Source: Myxococcus eversor (GTDB taxonomy: Bacteria; Myxococcota; Myxococcia; Myxococcales; Myxococcaceae). From it: DNA of 64,000 nt. Positions 9,238-16,990 of this stretch are shown here, piece after piece. Position numbers and translations under genes: made by a program. The notes under the pieces are model-generated. The model was not told where the DNA came from and searched no databases. It saw only the letters and a list, made by a program, of their open reading frames with translations. Position 1 is the first letter of the stretch, and each line of letters opens with the position of its first letter. The stretch is from assembly GCF_010894455.1 (NCBI RefSeq), contig NZ_JAAIXY010000001.1, positions 372,001 through 436,000 on the forward strand, given 5' to 3'.

Positions 9238-9426
9238 ATGACGACGCCACCGCCCGAGTCCCTCCCATTCCCGGAGAGCCTCTGCCACCGCTGTGCGGCG
9301 CCTCCGCGTTACGTCCAGACGCGGACCTCCGTCTTCATCATGTGCCCGCTGCTGCCAGGGAAGTACCCGCCGCAGCCGGTGCGGGCGTGCGCGCTCTTCC
9401 GTCCCGCGGAACCCCATCCCGACTGA
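9238..9426 (+). CDS. Small conserved-looking Cys protein
   Basis: This short frame codes for 62 residues; an upstream ATG at 9226 would add four. It contains a CHRC motif near residue 16, then FIMCP and a KYPPQPVRAC segment, giving four spaced Cys that could bind a metal. The aromatic/Pro pattern looks constrained, and its base composition fits a real gene better than the overlapping frames. There is no signal peptide, and I do not know its function. It is divergent from the zincin gene and upstream of the DUF5872 gene. Confidence 0.55.
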   Translation: MTTPPPESLPFPESLCHRCAAPPRYVQTRTSVFIMCPLLPGKYPPQPVRACALFRPAEPHPD

Positions 9427-9552
9427 GTGCGTCAGGGCGACGGAGGGAGCAGGCCCTCGATGTCGCGGGCAGGCGGGCGAAGAGGGCGATTGCGAGCGGT
9501 TCTGTCCGTCCCCAACTGTGGCGCGCAGCCCAGTCACTGGGAGGGGGCCTTG

Positions 9553-10107
9553 ATGGTTGCCAGGAAGAGCACGCGCGCCTCGACGCGCACCCGCACGATG
9601 ATGCCCCGGAAGAAGCGGACGGTATCCCGCACGAGCAGCACCAAGGCGCGCCGCGTCAGCACGACGAGTCGGCGCCGCGTGGGGACTCGTGCCACCACCG
9701 CGAGCAGCAGCCGGTATACGCGGCCCGCGCTGAGGGAGCGCCTCAAGAAGCGCCTCATGGCGGGGACCCGGGGCGGACGCGCGGGACAGTGGAGCGCTCG
9801 CAAGGCGCAGCTCCTGGCGACGGAGTACGCGAAGGCCGGAGGCGGCTATCGCGGCCGGAAGACGGGGACCCAGAAGTCGCTGACGGCGTGGACCCGTGAG
9901 GAGTGGGGGACTCGGACGGGCGCCACACGTGCGCGTCGGGGCGCCACCACCGCTCGCTACCTTCCGAAGAAGGCGTGGGACCAGCTCAGCTCGAGGCAGA
10001 AGCAGGCCACGGACCGCCGCAAGCGCGCGGCGTCACGCCGGGGGCAGCAGTACGTGGCGAACACTCCGGCCGCGCGTCGTGCTCGAAAGATGGCGTCGCG
10101 ACGATGA
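9553..10107 (+). CDS. Very basic DUF5872-domain protein
   Basis: The product (184 residues) starts at an ATG after GGAGGGGG. The first 60 residues are an unordered Ser/Thr/Arg/Lys tail like a histone H1 tail. From about residue 60 the sequence matches the DUF5872 pattern I know from bacteria and giant viruses: a GQWSARKAQLLA segment, an Ala-Gly-Gly-Gly-Tyr element, a KSLTAWTREEW segment, RYLPKKAWD, and a C-terminal AT-D-RRKR-A-RRGQQYVANT-like stretch. The strong positive charge suggests nucleic-acid binding or chromosome packaging. No enzymatic motif is visible. A strong hairpin follows the stop. Confidence 0.8.
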   Translation: MVARKSTRASTRTRTMMPRKKRTVSRTSSTKARRVSTTSRRRVGTRATTASSSRYTRPALRERLKKRLMAGTRGGRAGQWSARKAQLLATEYAKAGGGYRGRKTGTQKSLTAWTREEWGTRTGATRARRGATTARYLPKKAWDQLSSRQKQATDRRKRAASRRGQQYVANTPAARRARKMASRR

Positions 10108-10113
10108 CGGCTT

Positions 10114-10149
10114 GGAGGTCCGCCGTGCGGTGATGCACGGCGGACTTCC
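10114..10149 (+). terminator. Terminator hairpin after the DUF5872 gene
   Basis: A 14-bp stem with one G-U wobble (10114-10127 with 10136-10149) closes an 8-nt loop. It starts 6 bp after the stop codon. Confidence 0.7.
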
Positions 10150-10190
10150 GGGTCAACAGCAGCGCCCGCCGCGGGGAGGGGCCGAGGGTG

Positions 10191-11117
10191 TCAGGCCGCT
10201 TCGGGAGAGGAGGGCTGGAAGTTCGGTGCGACGACGCGGGCGAGCTGGGGCATCCGGCCGTGTTTGCACTCGACGAGGAAGGCGTGGAGTGACTCCGCGG
10301 ACAGGCCGTGGAGCATGAGGCGGAAGCCCGCGCGCAGAGTCGTGAGGGGCACCATGGGGTGGCGGTTGTTCACCAGCGCGACGAGTCCTGGCGCCTGGAG
10401 GAGCGTGGCGACGTAGATGGCGATGGTCTCATCCAGTTGCAGGGAGTTGCTCGCGCGCCAGAAGTCCCGGTCGGTGAGGAACAGTTGGTAGACGGGGGTG
10501 AAGACTTCAATCGCGGACTGGAGGTCCAGGAAGTTCGTCCACCGGTCGGGCAGTTCCTCCAGGGGGAACTCGTCGGACACGCCGCTGAAGTCGAGCCTGG
10601 CGGGAGGGGTGAGCGTCTTGCCCTGGTCTCGCAGTGCGCGGTTCAGGCGGATGACGAAGTTGAAGAGGTTGAGGTCGTGGTTGAGGAAGATCTCCTCCTT
10701 GACGTGCTCCAGGTTCGTCGGGCGGATGGGGTTGGTGGGGACGTTCAGCTCCTTCGTGTTCCGGGCGACGAAGTCGAGGATCTCCGAGCCGACGTGGAAG
10801 TGGCGCAGGATGAGGAAGTTCGCCTCGGGGCTGACCCAGACGCGCAGGCCCCAGGCGAGGAGCCGGTGGAGCCACTTCGACGAGGTGAAGCGGTTGGGGA
10901 TGAAGATCTTCATCACCTGGAAGAGGACGATGTAGATCCGCGCGAGGGGCCGGACGACGGGCAGCAGGAACTGGCGCGAGCGTGAGCGCTGGTCCACGAG
11001 CAGGGCGGCCTTGGTGCGCTCGTGCATGGGCAGGCTGCGGTCCAGGAACAGCGCCACCCAGGGGTCCGGGTCCCTCGGGTCATGCGGTTGATTGTTCAGC
11101 AGCTCGATGGGGTCCAT
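10191..11117 (-). CDS. Hypothetical protein, myxobacterial type
   Basis: A cytoplasmic-looking protein of 308 residues with no signal peptide. A moderately hydrophobic helix (about residues 53-75) and a second near 85-100 could touch the membrane. It is rich in Phe, Leu, Asn and Arg, and the composition and third-position bias support coding. I recognise no catalytic motif or family. It faces away from the toxin gene, with 51 bp between the two starts, so the two may share a regulatory region. I do not assign a function. Confidence 0.75.
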   Translation of the reverse strand: MDPIELLNNQPHDPRDPDPWVALFLDRSLPMHERTKAALLVDQRSRSRQFLLPVVRPLARIYIVLFQVMKIFIPNRFTSSKWLHRLLAWGLRVWVSPEANFLILRHFHVGSEILDFVARNTKELNVPTNPIRPTNLEHVKEEIFLNHDLNLFNFVIRLNRALRDQGKTLTPPARLDFSGVSDEFPLEELPDRWTNFLDLQSAIEVFTPVYQLFLTDRDFWRASNSLQLDETIAIYVATLLQAPGLVALVNNRHPMVPLTTLRAGFRLMLHGLSAESLHAFLVECKHGRMPQLARVVAPNFQPSSPEAA

Positions 11118-11155
11118 GGCTCACTGGGGCAGCGGGACACGTGAGGCCCGCACAA

Positions 11156-11161
11156 TAGAAT
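11156..11161 (+). promoter_or_regulatory. -10 box of the SitA-like toxin gene
   Basis: TAGAAT lies 7 nt before the second in-frame ATG (11169), with GGGACA 16 nt further upstream as a possible -35. Transcription would begin at or next to that ATG. Confidence 0.5.
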
Positions 11162-11168
11162 GCGTGTC

Positions 11169-11813
11169 ATGAAAACCAAGAACCCCATGGCATCTTGGTG
11201 CCTCCTGGCGCTCTCCACGCTCGAGTTCCTGCTGGCTGCCTGCGCGGAGGGCCCGCTTCCCAAGACCACCAGCTTGGTCCAGAAATGGGTGGGCCCGCTG
11301 GTGAACGCTCCCGGAGGAGGACAGTTCCGCACCGTCATCTACTTTGGTCCCTGGCAGTGCAGCCAGCAACTGATGAACTATTGCCGGGGCAAGTGCGCAG
11401 GGGACGGGTATGCGCTCCAGGGCTGCATGTGGCTGGCGGACGTGAAGATGGATTTTCAGGGCACGCTGGTGCGAGCTGGAAGCCGGTTTGGGATGACGCA
11501 CTGCTGTTGCAACTACGCGACACTCAACCCTGCCCAGACCGAGGCGGCGCGGAGCCGGTGGAACAACATCCGCACGGACTTTCGTGAGCAGTGGGCAGGT
11601 CGCTTCGGGGCCTGGCCCACCGATACCAACGGCCGGCTCTACGAAGGGCATCACGTCAGGGACCTCTGGCACGGAGGCAATCCCACGGACTGGGAGAACA
11701 TCCTTCCGTTCCCCAAGGCCATCCACCAGGAACTGTTCGGGCTCTATAACCAGTGCTACGCGAACAACCCTCCGTGGTCCAGCGTGGGACCGGACTATCC
11801 CTATGGAAAGTAG
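11169..11813 (+). CDS. SitA-like polymorphic toxin lipoprotein with C-terminal HNH-type nuclease
   Basis: The protein has 214 residues from the ATG at 11169; an ATG at 11160 would add three but overlaps the -10 box. The signal peptide ends in LAAC, giving a lipidated Cys25. A Cys-rich middle region (about residues 55-120, including a CCCN run) looks like the constant part of myxobacterial SitA lipoprotein toxins. The C-terminal 55 residues carry GHHVRDLWHGG followed by NILPFP and IHQELF, the layout of an HNH/SHH-type nuclease toxin. The SUKH immunity gene starts 4 bp after the stop. SitA toxins pass between kin cells by TraA/TraB outer-membrane exchange. The family assignment comes from pattern memory; nuclease activity is inferred. 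Confidence 0.75.
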   Translation: MKTKNPMASWCLLALSTLEFLLAACAEGPLPKTTSLVQKWVGPLVNAPGGGQFRTVIYFGPWQCSQQLMNYCRGKCAGDGYALQGCMWLADVKMDFQGTLVRAGSRFGMTHCCCNYATLNPAQTEAARSRWNNIRTDFREQWAGRFGAWPTDTNGRLYEGHHVRDLWHGGNPTDWENILPFPKAIHQELFGLYNQCYANNPPWSSVGPDYPYGK

Positions 11814-11817
11814 CCCC

Positions 11818-12288
11818 ATGTCGATGGCTGAAATGCTTGCGGAGGTGTCACGGCTTCACCACGCGCGACCTCCTGCGTCGCCAGCCCAAATCGAAGAGTT
11901 TGAGCGGAGCGCGGGGTGGCGCCTCGACCCGGATCTTCGTGCCTTCTATCTGCATTGCGATGGCGCCGACCTGTTCGACCTCAAGGACCCGGCGTTCACA
12001 TTCTTCCCATTGGCACAGCTTCGTCGTGCCCGATGGGTCATGCGCAAGGATGACTCCGACAGGGCCGGACCTTCGACCTGGTACACCCTGGGCGAGGTCC
12101 GAGACAGCAACTTCATCTTGCTGGATGTGGGGGAACAGCCCGACGGCCGCTACACGATTCGTGACGGCTACAACGAGGCTTTCCCCGACCCGGCCTACTG
12201 CCGGAAGATCGCCGATTCCTTTGGCGAGTTCCTGGCGGGGGCGCTCCGGTCTGGAGAGCGGTGGTTCTGGCTCCGGGACAGCGAATAG
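11818..12288 (+). CDS. SMI1/KNR4 (SUKH) family immunity protein, SitI-like
   Basis: This 156-residue cytoplasmic protein starts 4 bp after the toxin stop. It has the SUKH hallmarks: an N-terminal helix, then PASPAQIEEFERSAGWRLDPDLRAFY-type text (split here as PAQIEEFE and LDPDLRAFYLHCDGA), a Gly/Asp turn, aromatic beta segments (TFFPL, WYTLG, FILLDVG) and a final helix ending in FGEFLAGAL. SUKH proteins neutralise nuclease toxins, and the adjacent gene encodes one. Coding and spacing both point to one transcript. The cognate pairing is inferred from position. Confidence 0.83.
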   Translation: MSMAEMLAEVSRLHHARPPASPAQIEEFERSAGWRLDPDLRAFYLHCDGADLFDLKDPAFTFFPLAQLRRARWVMRKDDSDRAGPSTWYTLGEVRDSNFILLDVGEQPDGRYTIRDGYNEAFPDPAYCRKIADSFGEFLAGALRSGERWFWLRDSE

Positions 12289-12312
12289 TCCGCGCAGCGC
12301 CCCGTCCGCGCC

Positions 12313-14223
12313 TCAGACATTCCCCAGCTCCTCCAACTGGAGCAGGTACAGGCGCGCCGTCACCTTCGCCGTCTTCACGATTCGCGCGGCCAGCTCCGGC
12401 GTGAGGATGCCCGAGCCGAGCGCTCCGTCCAGCCGGTCCAGATGCGTGGCGTCGTTGTCACCGTGGTACAGGAAGAAGCGCACCTGCTCGTCCTCCAGTG
12501 ACAGCTGCTCCCGGATGGCCAGACCCCAGCGCCGGGCCACGCGGCTTCCCAGTCCCTCGATGATGAACATCGCCCCCAGCAAATCGAACGGGTTCTCCTG
12601 GCTGGCGCGGTGGAACATCCACGCCGACAACGCCTCACTGCCAATGTTCTTCGGAGCGCGAGTGATGGCCTCGTGCGCGCCACCCACCGACACGTAGTGC
12701 CGCTCCAGCATCTCGTAGTCCCGGTGCTCGTCCCGCGCGTGGCGGATGAAGGACGAACGCAATGCCAGGTGCTCGGCGGTGATGCTCGACGCCGCGCGGG
12801 CAATCCAGCGCGAGCCCTCCACCACCTGCTGACGCATGTTGATGAGCAGCTCCCGGTAGTCCTCCACGGTGAACACGCCGCGCGACAGCTTGTCGAGCAC
12901 CGGCACCCGCTGGAGCTTCGCCTCGAAGTCCACCCACACCCGCGTCAGCTCACGCACCAGCTTCTCGCGGACCGGGTCTCCTCCCTCCTTCGGGCTCAAC
13001 GGCAGCGGCCCCAGCTCCGCGGAGACCGCACTCGTGGGGGTCTGCGTGTTCGCGGCTGGAGTCGAGACACCCACGTCGGGGACGAGGGACCGTGCTGGCG
13101 CAATGACGGTGAGCATCGCATAGCAGGCGATGAAGCCGCCGCTCTCGGGGACCATGCAAAAGATGCGCTGCCCCGGGCGCACGCGCCCCTCGTTCACCAG
13201 CTCCTCCAGCATCAAGAAGATGGACGCGCAGCCCGTGTTGCCTCGCGTGGAGAGGTTGGTGAACCAGCGCTCCTCGGGGATGCGCACGCCACCCCGCTCC
13301 AGCAGCTTGACGATGGGCTGCTTGAAGAAGTGCGAGGAGTAGTGGATGCAGAACCAGTCCACTTCGTCCGGCTTGAGCCGGCCCTGGTCCATCAACGCGA
13401 AAAAGCCATCCACGCCCAGCGCGACCAACGACTCCAACCGGCGGATGTCCTGCTTGATGTTGAAGGCCCCCGAAGCAGCCGCCTCGCCGAACGTCGGCGA
13501 GTCAATCCACCCCGGCCCGAAGCCACCATCCGCTCCCCGGTTCGCGCCCACGTACATGCCCAGTTCATGCCGGTTCGCGTGAGAGCGGATGTCCATCCAC
13601 TCCACCTTCAAGCTGGGCCGCGTCGGGTGTGGTCGGTCCTGCACCACGGCGGCGCCCGCTCCATCCGAGAGCATCCAGCGCAGGAACTCCGCCTCGAAGG
13701 GCACGGTGTCCTCACCCGTGACCTCCTCGTAGTGGCTGGCCTTCAGCAACCGACTCACCAACTCGCTGGCACAGACGACGGCGCGCCGAGCCTCTCCACT
13801 GGCGACCTGGAGCGTGGCCGCCCGCAGCGCCTGCATCCCGCTGGAGCAGATGCCCTGGAGCGACGCCACCTCACACGCGGGCCCTCCCAGCGCGCGGTGC
13901 ACCTGGCTGGCGAAGCCGGGCAACACCAGGTCCGCCTGGGTGGTCGCGGTGACGAGCAGGTCCATCTCCCCCAAGGAGATGGGTGAGCGTGACAGCGCAT
14001 CGTGGATGGCGTGGACCGCCAGGTCCCAGTTGCGGAACAGGCTGCGCTGCTCCCGGTCGATGGCGTAGTGGCGCTGGGTGATGCCGTTCTGCGACAGCAC
14101 ACGGGCCCGCGCCCGGGAGGGCTTCCCCCTGACCTTGCCGAGATAGTCCTCCATCTGCTCGTTGGTGATGGGCTCGCCCGGCAGGAACTTTCCCAGGCTC
14201 GTGATGAAGGCGTCGTGGGGCAT
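12313..14223 (-). CDS. Ketoacyl-ACP synthase III fused to a haem-oxygenase-like di-iron oxidase domain
   Basis: The protein has 636 residues from the ATG at 14223. Residues 1-375 form a KAS III/thiolase-fold domain with the full Cys-His-Asn set: Cys126 in GICSSGM, His294 or His298 in IHYSSHF, and Asn329 in RGNTGCAS. A Thr/Ser/Pro linker (about 380-415) leads to a helical domain (about 420-636) of the haem-oxygenase-like type. Its likely metal ligands are Glu469, His495, Glu499, His500, Glu556, His587, Asp591 and His594. Such domains in UndA-type enzymes oxidise or decarboxylate acyl substrates. The fusion suggests an acyl chain made or loaded by the synthase is oxidised in cis. A TATGGT box 6 nt upstream supports this start over the longer open frame. 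Confidence 0.88.
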   Translation of the reverse strand: MPHDAFITSLGKFLPGEPITNEQMEDYLGKVRGKPSRARARVLSQNGITQRHYAIDREQRSLFRNWDLAVHAIHDALSRSPISLGEMDLLVTATTQADLVLPGFASQVHRALGGPACEVASLQGICSSGMQALRAATLQVASGEARRAVVCASELVSRLLKASHYEEVTGEDTVPFEAEFLRWMLSDGAGAAVVQDRPHPTRPSLKVEWMDIRSHANRHELGMYVGANRGADGGFGPGWIDSPTFGEAAASGAFNIKQDIRRLESLVALGVDGFFALMDQGRLKPDEVDWFCIHYSSHFFKQPIVKLLERGGVRIPEERWFTNLSTRGNTGCASIFLMLEELVNEGRVRPGQRIFCMVPESGGFIACYAMLTVIAPARSLVPDVGVSTPAANTQTPTSAVSAELGPLPLSPKEGGDPVREKLVRELTRVWVDFEAKLQRVPVLDKLSRGVFTVEDYRELLINMRQQVVEGSRWIARAASSITAEHLALRSSFIRHARDEHRDYEMLERHYVSVGGAHEAITRAPKNIGSEALSAWMFHRASQENPFDLLGAMFIIEGLGSRVARRWGLAIREQLSLEDEQVRFFLYHGDNDATHLDRLDGALGSGILTPELAARIVKTAKVTARLYLLQLEELGNV

Positions 14224-14596
14224 GGCCGGACCATATGTCGTCATCCCGCGCGAGTCCCCGTGAGCAGGTGGCGCCATCCGTCGCGCGTCATCGGCTCCGA
14301 GGTGACGGCGCCAGGGGTCACCGGGACTCGCCCGCTCGCGCACCACGCCTTTCAACGACGCCAGCAGCCTCCCGAGGGCGACGAGCGGCGGACCAGGAAC
14401 GCCCGCCCCGAACGAGCGGCCGGAGAAATCACGATTTAGGACACCCTGCCGGACAAGCGGGCGTCACGACGTGCAGGCGGGTTTCATGTCGCCCTGAGGG
14501 CCGAGGCGTTTCGCATAGAGTGCTCCCGCCGAGCCCGGCGCCCCGGTCGCGACGACTTGGGGTGGTGGCGCATCGGAACGTGAGGACGGGAGACGC
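14224..14596. other. Divergent intergenic region (373 bp) between the KAS fusion and GMC genes
   Basis: No credible gene is visible here. It holds the TATGGT box of the KAS fusion (14230-14235, minus strand) and a TAGAGT box (14516-14521, plus strand) about 75 nt before the GMC start. It probably serves as a shared regulatory region. I found no convincing operator. Confidence 0.5.
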
Positions 14597-16234
14597 ATGG
14601 ACTGCGATTGGCTCATCATCGGCTCGGGCTTCGGCGGAAGCGTCAGCGCGCTGCGGTTGACCGAGAAGGGCTACCGCGTGGTGATGCTGGAGAAGGGCCG
14701 ACGTCTGCTCGCCTCCGACTTTCCGAAGACGAACTGGAACCTGAAGCGCTGGTTGTGGATGCCGCAGGTGGGCTGGCGCGGCCTGTTCAAGATGACGTTC
14801 TTCCGCCACGTCACCGTGCTGTCCGGCGTGGGGGTGGGCGGAGGCTCGCTCGTCTACGCGAACACGCTTCCCGAGCCGAAGGACGACTTCTTCCAGGCCA
14901 CCTCGTGGGGGCACCTCGCGAGCTGGAAGGAGGAGCTGTCCGGGCACTACCGGACCGCGCGAAGGATGCTCGGCGCGACGGCCAATCCGCTCACCACGCT
15001 GCCGGACCAGGTGCTCGCGGAGGTGGGCAAGGACCTCGGCCGTGAGGGCTTCGAGCCCTCCACCGTGGCCGTGTACTTCGGTGAGCCGGGCGTCACCGTG
15101 AAGGACCCGTACTTCGGCGGAGAGGGCCCGGAGCGCACCGGCTGCATCGCCTGCGGCGGCTGCATGCTCGGTTGTCGCCACGGCGCGAAGAACACGCTGG
15201 ACCGCAACTATCTCCACCTCGCGGAGAAGCGCGGCCTCACGCTGCACGCCGACACCGAGGCCACGTGGGTGCGCCCGCTGCCGGACGGCGGCTACGAGGT
15301 GGAGGCGCGCCAGGGCACGGGTCTGTTCTCCCGGAAGCCGCTGCGCTTCACCGCGCGCAACGTCGTCTTCGCCGGAGGCGTGCTGGGGACCGTGGATCTG
15401 CTGCTGCGCTTGAAGGAGCGGACGGACGGCTTGCCCCGCCTGTCCGAGCGGCTGGGAGACGGCGTGCGCACCAACTCCGAGGCCCTGGTGGGCGTCGTGA
15501 GCGGGCGCAAGGACCACGACCTCTCCAAGGGCATCGCCATCGGCTCCATCCTGCACACCGATGAGCGCTCGCACCTGGAGCCGGTGCGCTACTCCGCGGG
15601 CTCCGGGTTCTTCCGCCTGCTGATGGCTCCGCAGGTGCGCGGGGCGACGATGCTCACGCGCGTGGCGCGGCTCCTCGCCCTGCTCGCGCGGCATCCGCTG
15701 CGCTTCCTCAAGGCCTGGTTCGTCCCGGACTTCGCGCGGCGGACGATGATTCTCCTCTACATGCGCACGCTGGAAGGCCACCTGCGCATGCGGCGGCGCC
15801 GAGGGCTGCTGACCGGGCTGCGCAAGGGACTCACCACGGGTCTGCAGTCGGGCCCCGCGCCCACCTCCAACATGCCGGAGGCGTTCGACCTGGCGAAGCG
15901 CGTGTCCGACAAGCTCGACGGCTACCCGATGACCATGGTCAGCGAGACGGTGCTGGGCATCCCCACCACCGCGCACATCCTCGGTGGCTGCTGCATGGGC
16001 GATTCGGCCCAGACGGGCGTCATCGACCATCGCCACCGCGTCTTCGGCTACGAGGGACTGTTCGTCGTGGATGGCTCGGCCATCTCCGCCAATCCAGGTG
16101 TCAACCCCTCGCTCACCATCACCGCGCTCGCCGAGCGCGCGATGACCTTCATCCCGGCCGCGCGCGCGAGCGACGACGTGGAGCAGGCAACGCCGCCCGC
16201 CATGACGGGGACGGCGCCGCCACCGCCGCACTGA
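14597..16234 (+). CDS. GMC-family FAD oxidoreductase with ferredoxin-like Cys cluster
   Basis: This 545-residue protein starts after a GGGAGACGC site. The N-terminal dinucleotide fold has GSGFGG (residues 9-14) and the FAD acidic strand end near LEKG. VGVGGGSLVYAN (about 78-89) is the second FAD signature of cholesterol-oxidase-like GMC enzymes. Cys183, 186, 189 and 193 form a CxxCxxCxxxC pattern just before RHGAKNTLD. The C-terminal segment has ILGGCCMG, a VVDGS motif and NPGVNPSLTITALAERA, which close the FAD site. These enzymes oxidise alcohols or sterols. The divergent KAS-oxidase fusion suggests a lipid-type substrate. It was placed by motifs alone. Confidence 0.9.
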   Translation: MDCDWLIIGSGFGGSVSALRLTEKGYRVVMLEKGRRLLASDFPKTNWNLKRWLWMPQVGWRGLFKMTFFRHVTVLSGVGVGGGSLVYANTLPEPKDDFFQATSWGHLASWKEELSGHYRTARRMLGATANPLTTLPDQVLAEVGKDLGREGFEPSTVAVYFGEPGVTVKDPYFGGEGPERTGCIACGGCMLGCRHGAKNTLDRNYLHLAEKRGLTLHADTEATWVRPLPDGGYEVEARQGTGLFSRKPLRFTARNVVFAGGVLGTVDLLLRLKERTDGLPRLSERLGDGVRTNSEALVGVVSGRKDHDLSKGIAIGSILHTDERSHLEPVRYSAGSGFFRLLMAPQVRGATMLTRVARLLALLARHPLRFLKAWFVPDFARRTMILLYMRTLEGHLRMRRRRGLLTGLRKGLTTGLQSGPAPTSNMPEAFDLAKRVSDKLDGYPMTMVSETVLGIPTTAHILGGCCMGDSAQTGVIDHRHRVFGYEGLFVVDGSAISANPGVNPSLTITALAERAMTFIPAARASDDVEQATPPAMTGTAPPPPH

Positions 16235-16245
16235 GGTGAGGACGA

Positions 16246-16761
16246 CTACAGGCGGACCTGGAGCTCGTACCGGCGGTTCTTCGCCTTCTTCGCCTCGGTG
16301 TTGTCCGGCGTCACCAGGGGGCGGTCGGCGCCGAGCCCCACGGCGATGATTTCTCCACGGGAGATGCCTCGGGCGACCAGCTCCTTGACGATGGCCTCCG
16401 CGCGCTGCTCGCTGAGTTGCTTGTTCTTCGCGGCGTCACCCGTCGAGTCGGTATGGCCCGAGACTTCGAACTTGTAGGTCTTCACGCCCGCGCTGGTGAG
16501 CTGCTTCTTCGCGTCGATGAGGGCGCTGGCCAGCTTCTTGAGCTTCCCGTCGCAGCCGGGCGTCAGCTCCGCGGTGCCCGTCTTGAAGCTGCACTGGTTC
16601 TTCTTCGCTTCGTCCGTGAGCTTGGTGTTGACGCGCTTCTCGACGGTGGACTTGCCCGCGTCACCGGCGGCCTTCTTGATGGAATCGAAAGGGCTCTGCG
16701 CGGCGGCCACGCCAGGGACGGCCAGCAGCGACACGGCGATGCACAACGCCTTGAGCTTCAT
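16246..16761 (-). CDS. Periplasmic OmpA-family protein
   Basis: The product (171 residues) starts at the ATG at 16761 behind a textbook AAGGAG 9 nt upstream. A cleavable signal peptide ends in GVAAAQ. A short helical spacer and two Cys (likely disulfide) precede an OmpA/MotB C-terminal domain with VSGHTDSTG, LSEQRAEAIVKEL and the NRRYELQ end, the peptidoglycan-binding signature. There is no transmembrane beta-barrel, so it is a soluble or loosely anchored peptidoglycan-associated protein. It converges with the GMC gene with an 11-bp gap. Confidence 0.9.
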   Translation of the reverse strand: MKLKALCIAVSLLAVPGVAAAQSPFDSIKKAAGDAGKSTVEKRVNTKLTDEAKKNQCSFKTGTAELTPGCDGKLKKLASALIDAKKQLTSAGVKTYKFEVSGHTDSTGDAAKNKQLSEQRAEAIVKELVARGISRGEIIAVGLGADRPLVTPDNTEAKKAKNRRYELQVRL

Positions 16762-16990
16762 ACGTGGGACTCCTTGGGTTCCGGTGGGGAAGGGAACCGG
16801 GGGCGCAGGCTGCCCAGGGAGTCCGCTCTCGTCCAGCACCACGAGGCCTCCCGGACAGCGGAGCCGCCGCCCGCCTGGCGGGGTGGGTGAAGGTGCCCCG
16901 GGCGGGAGCTCCCGGGAAAACTTGCCTCGGCGTGTGAGCGGAGCAGCATGGACACCCGGAGTCCTTCCACGCAGCGACAGTGAGGCATCC

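Noticed and set aside
16496..16990. Upstream extension of dgt through the OmpA gene
   Set aside because: It runs antisense to a clear OmpA-domain gene with a perfect ribosome site. The conserved dGTPase sequence starts only after 16991.
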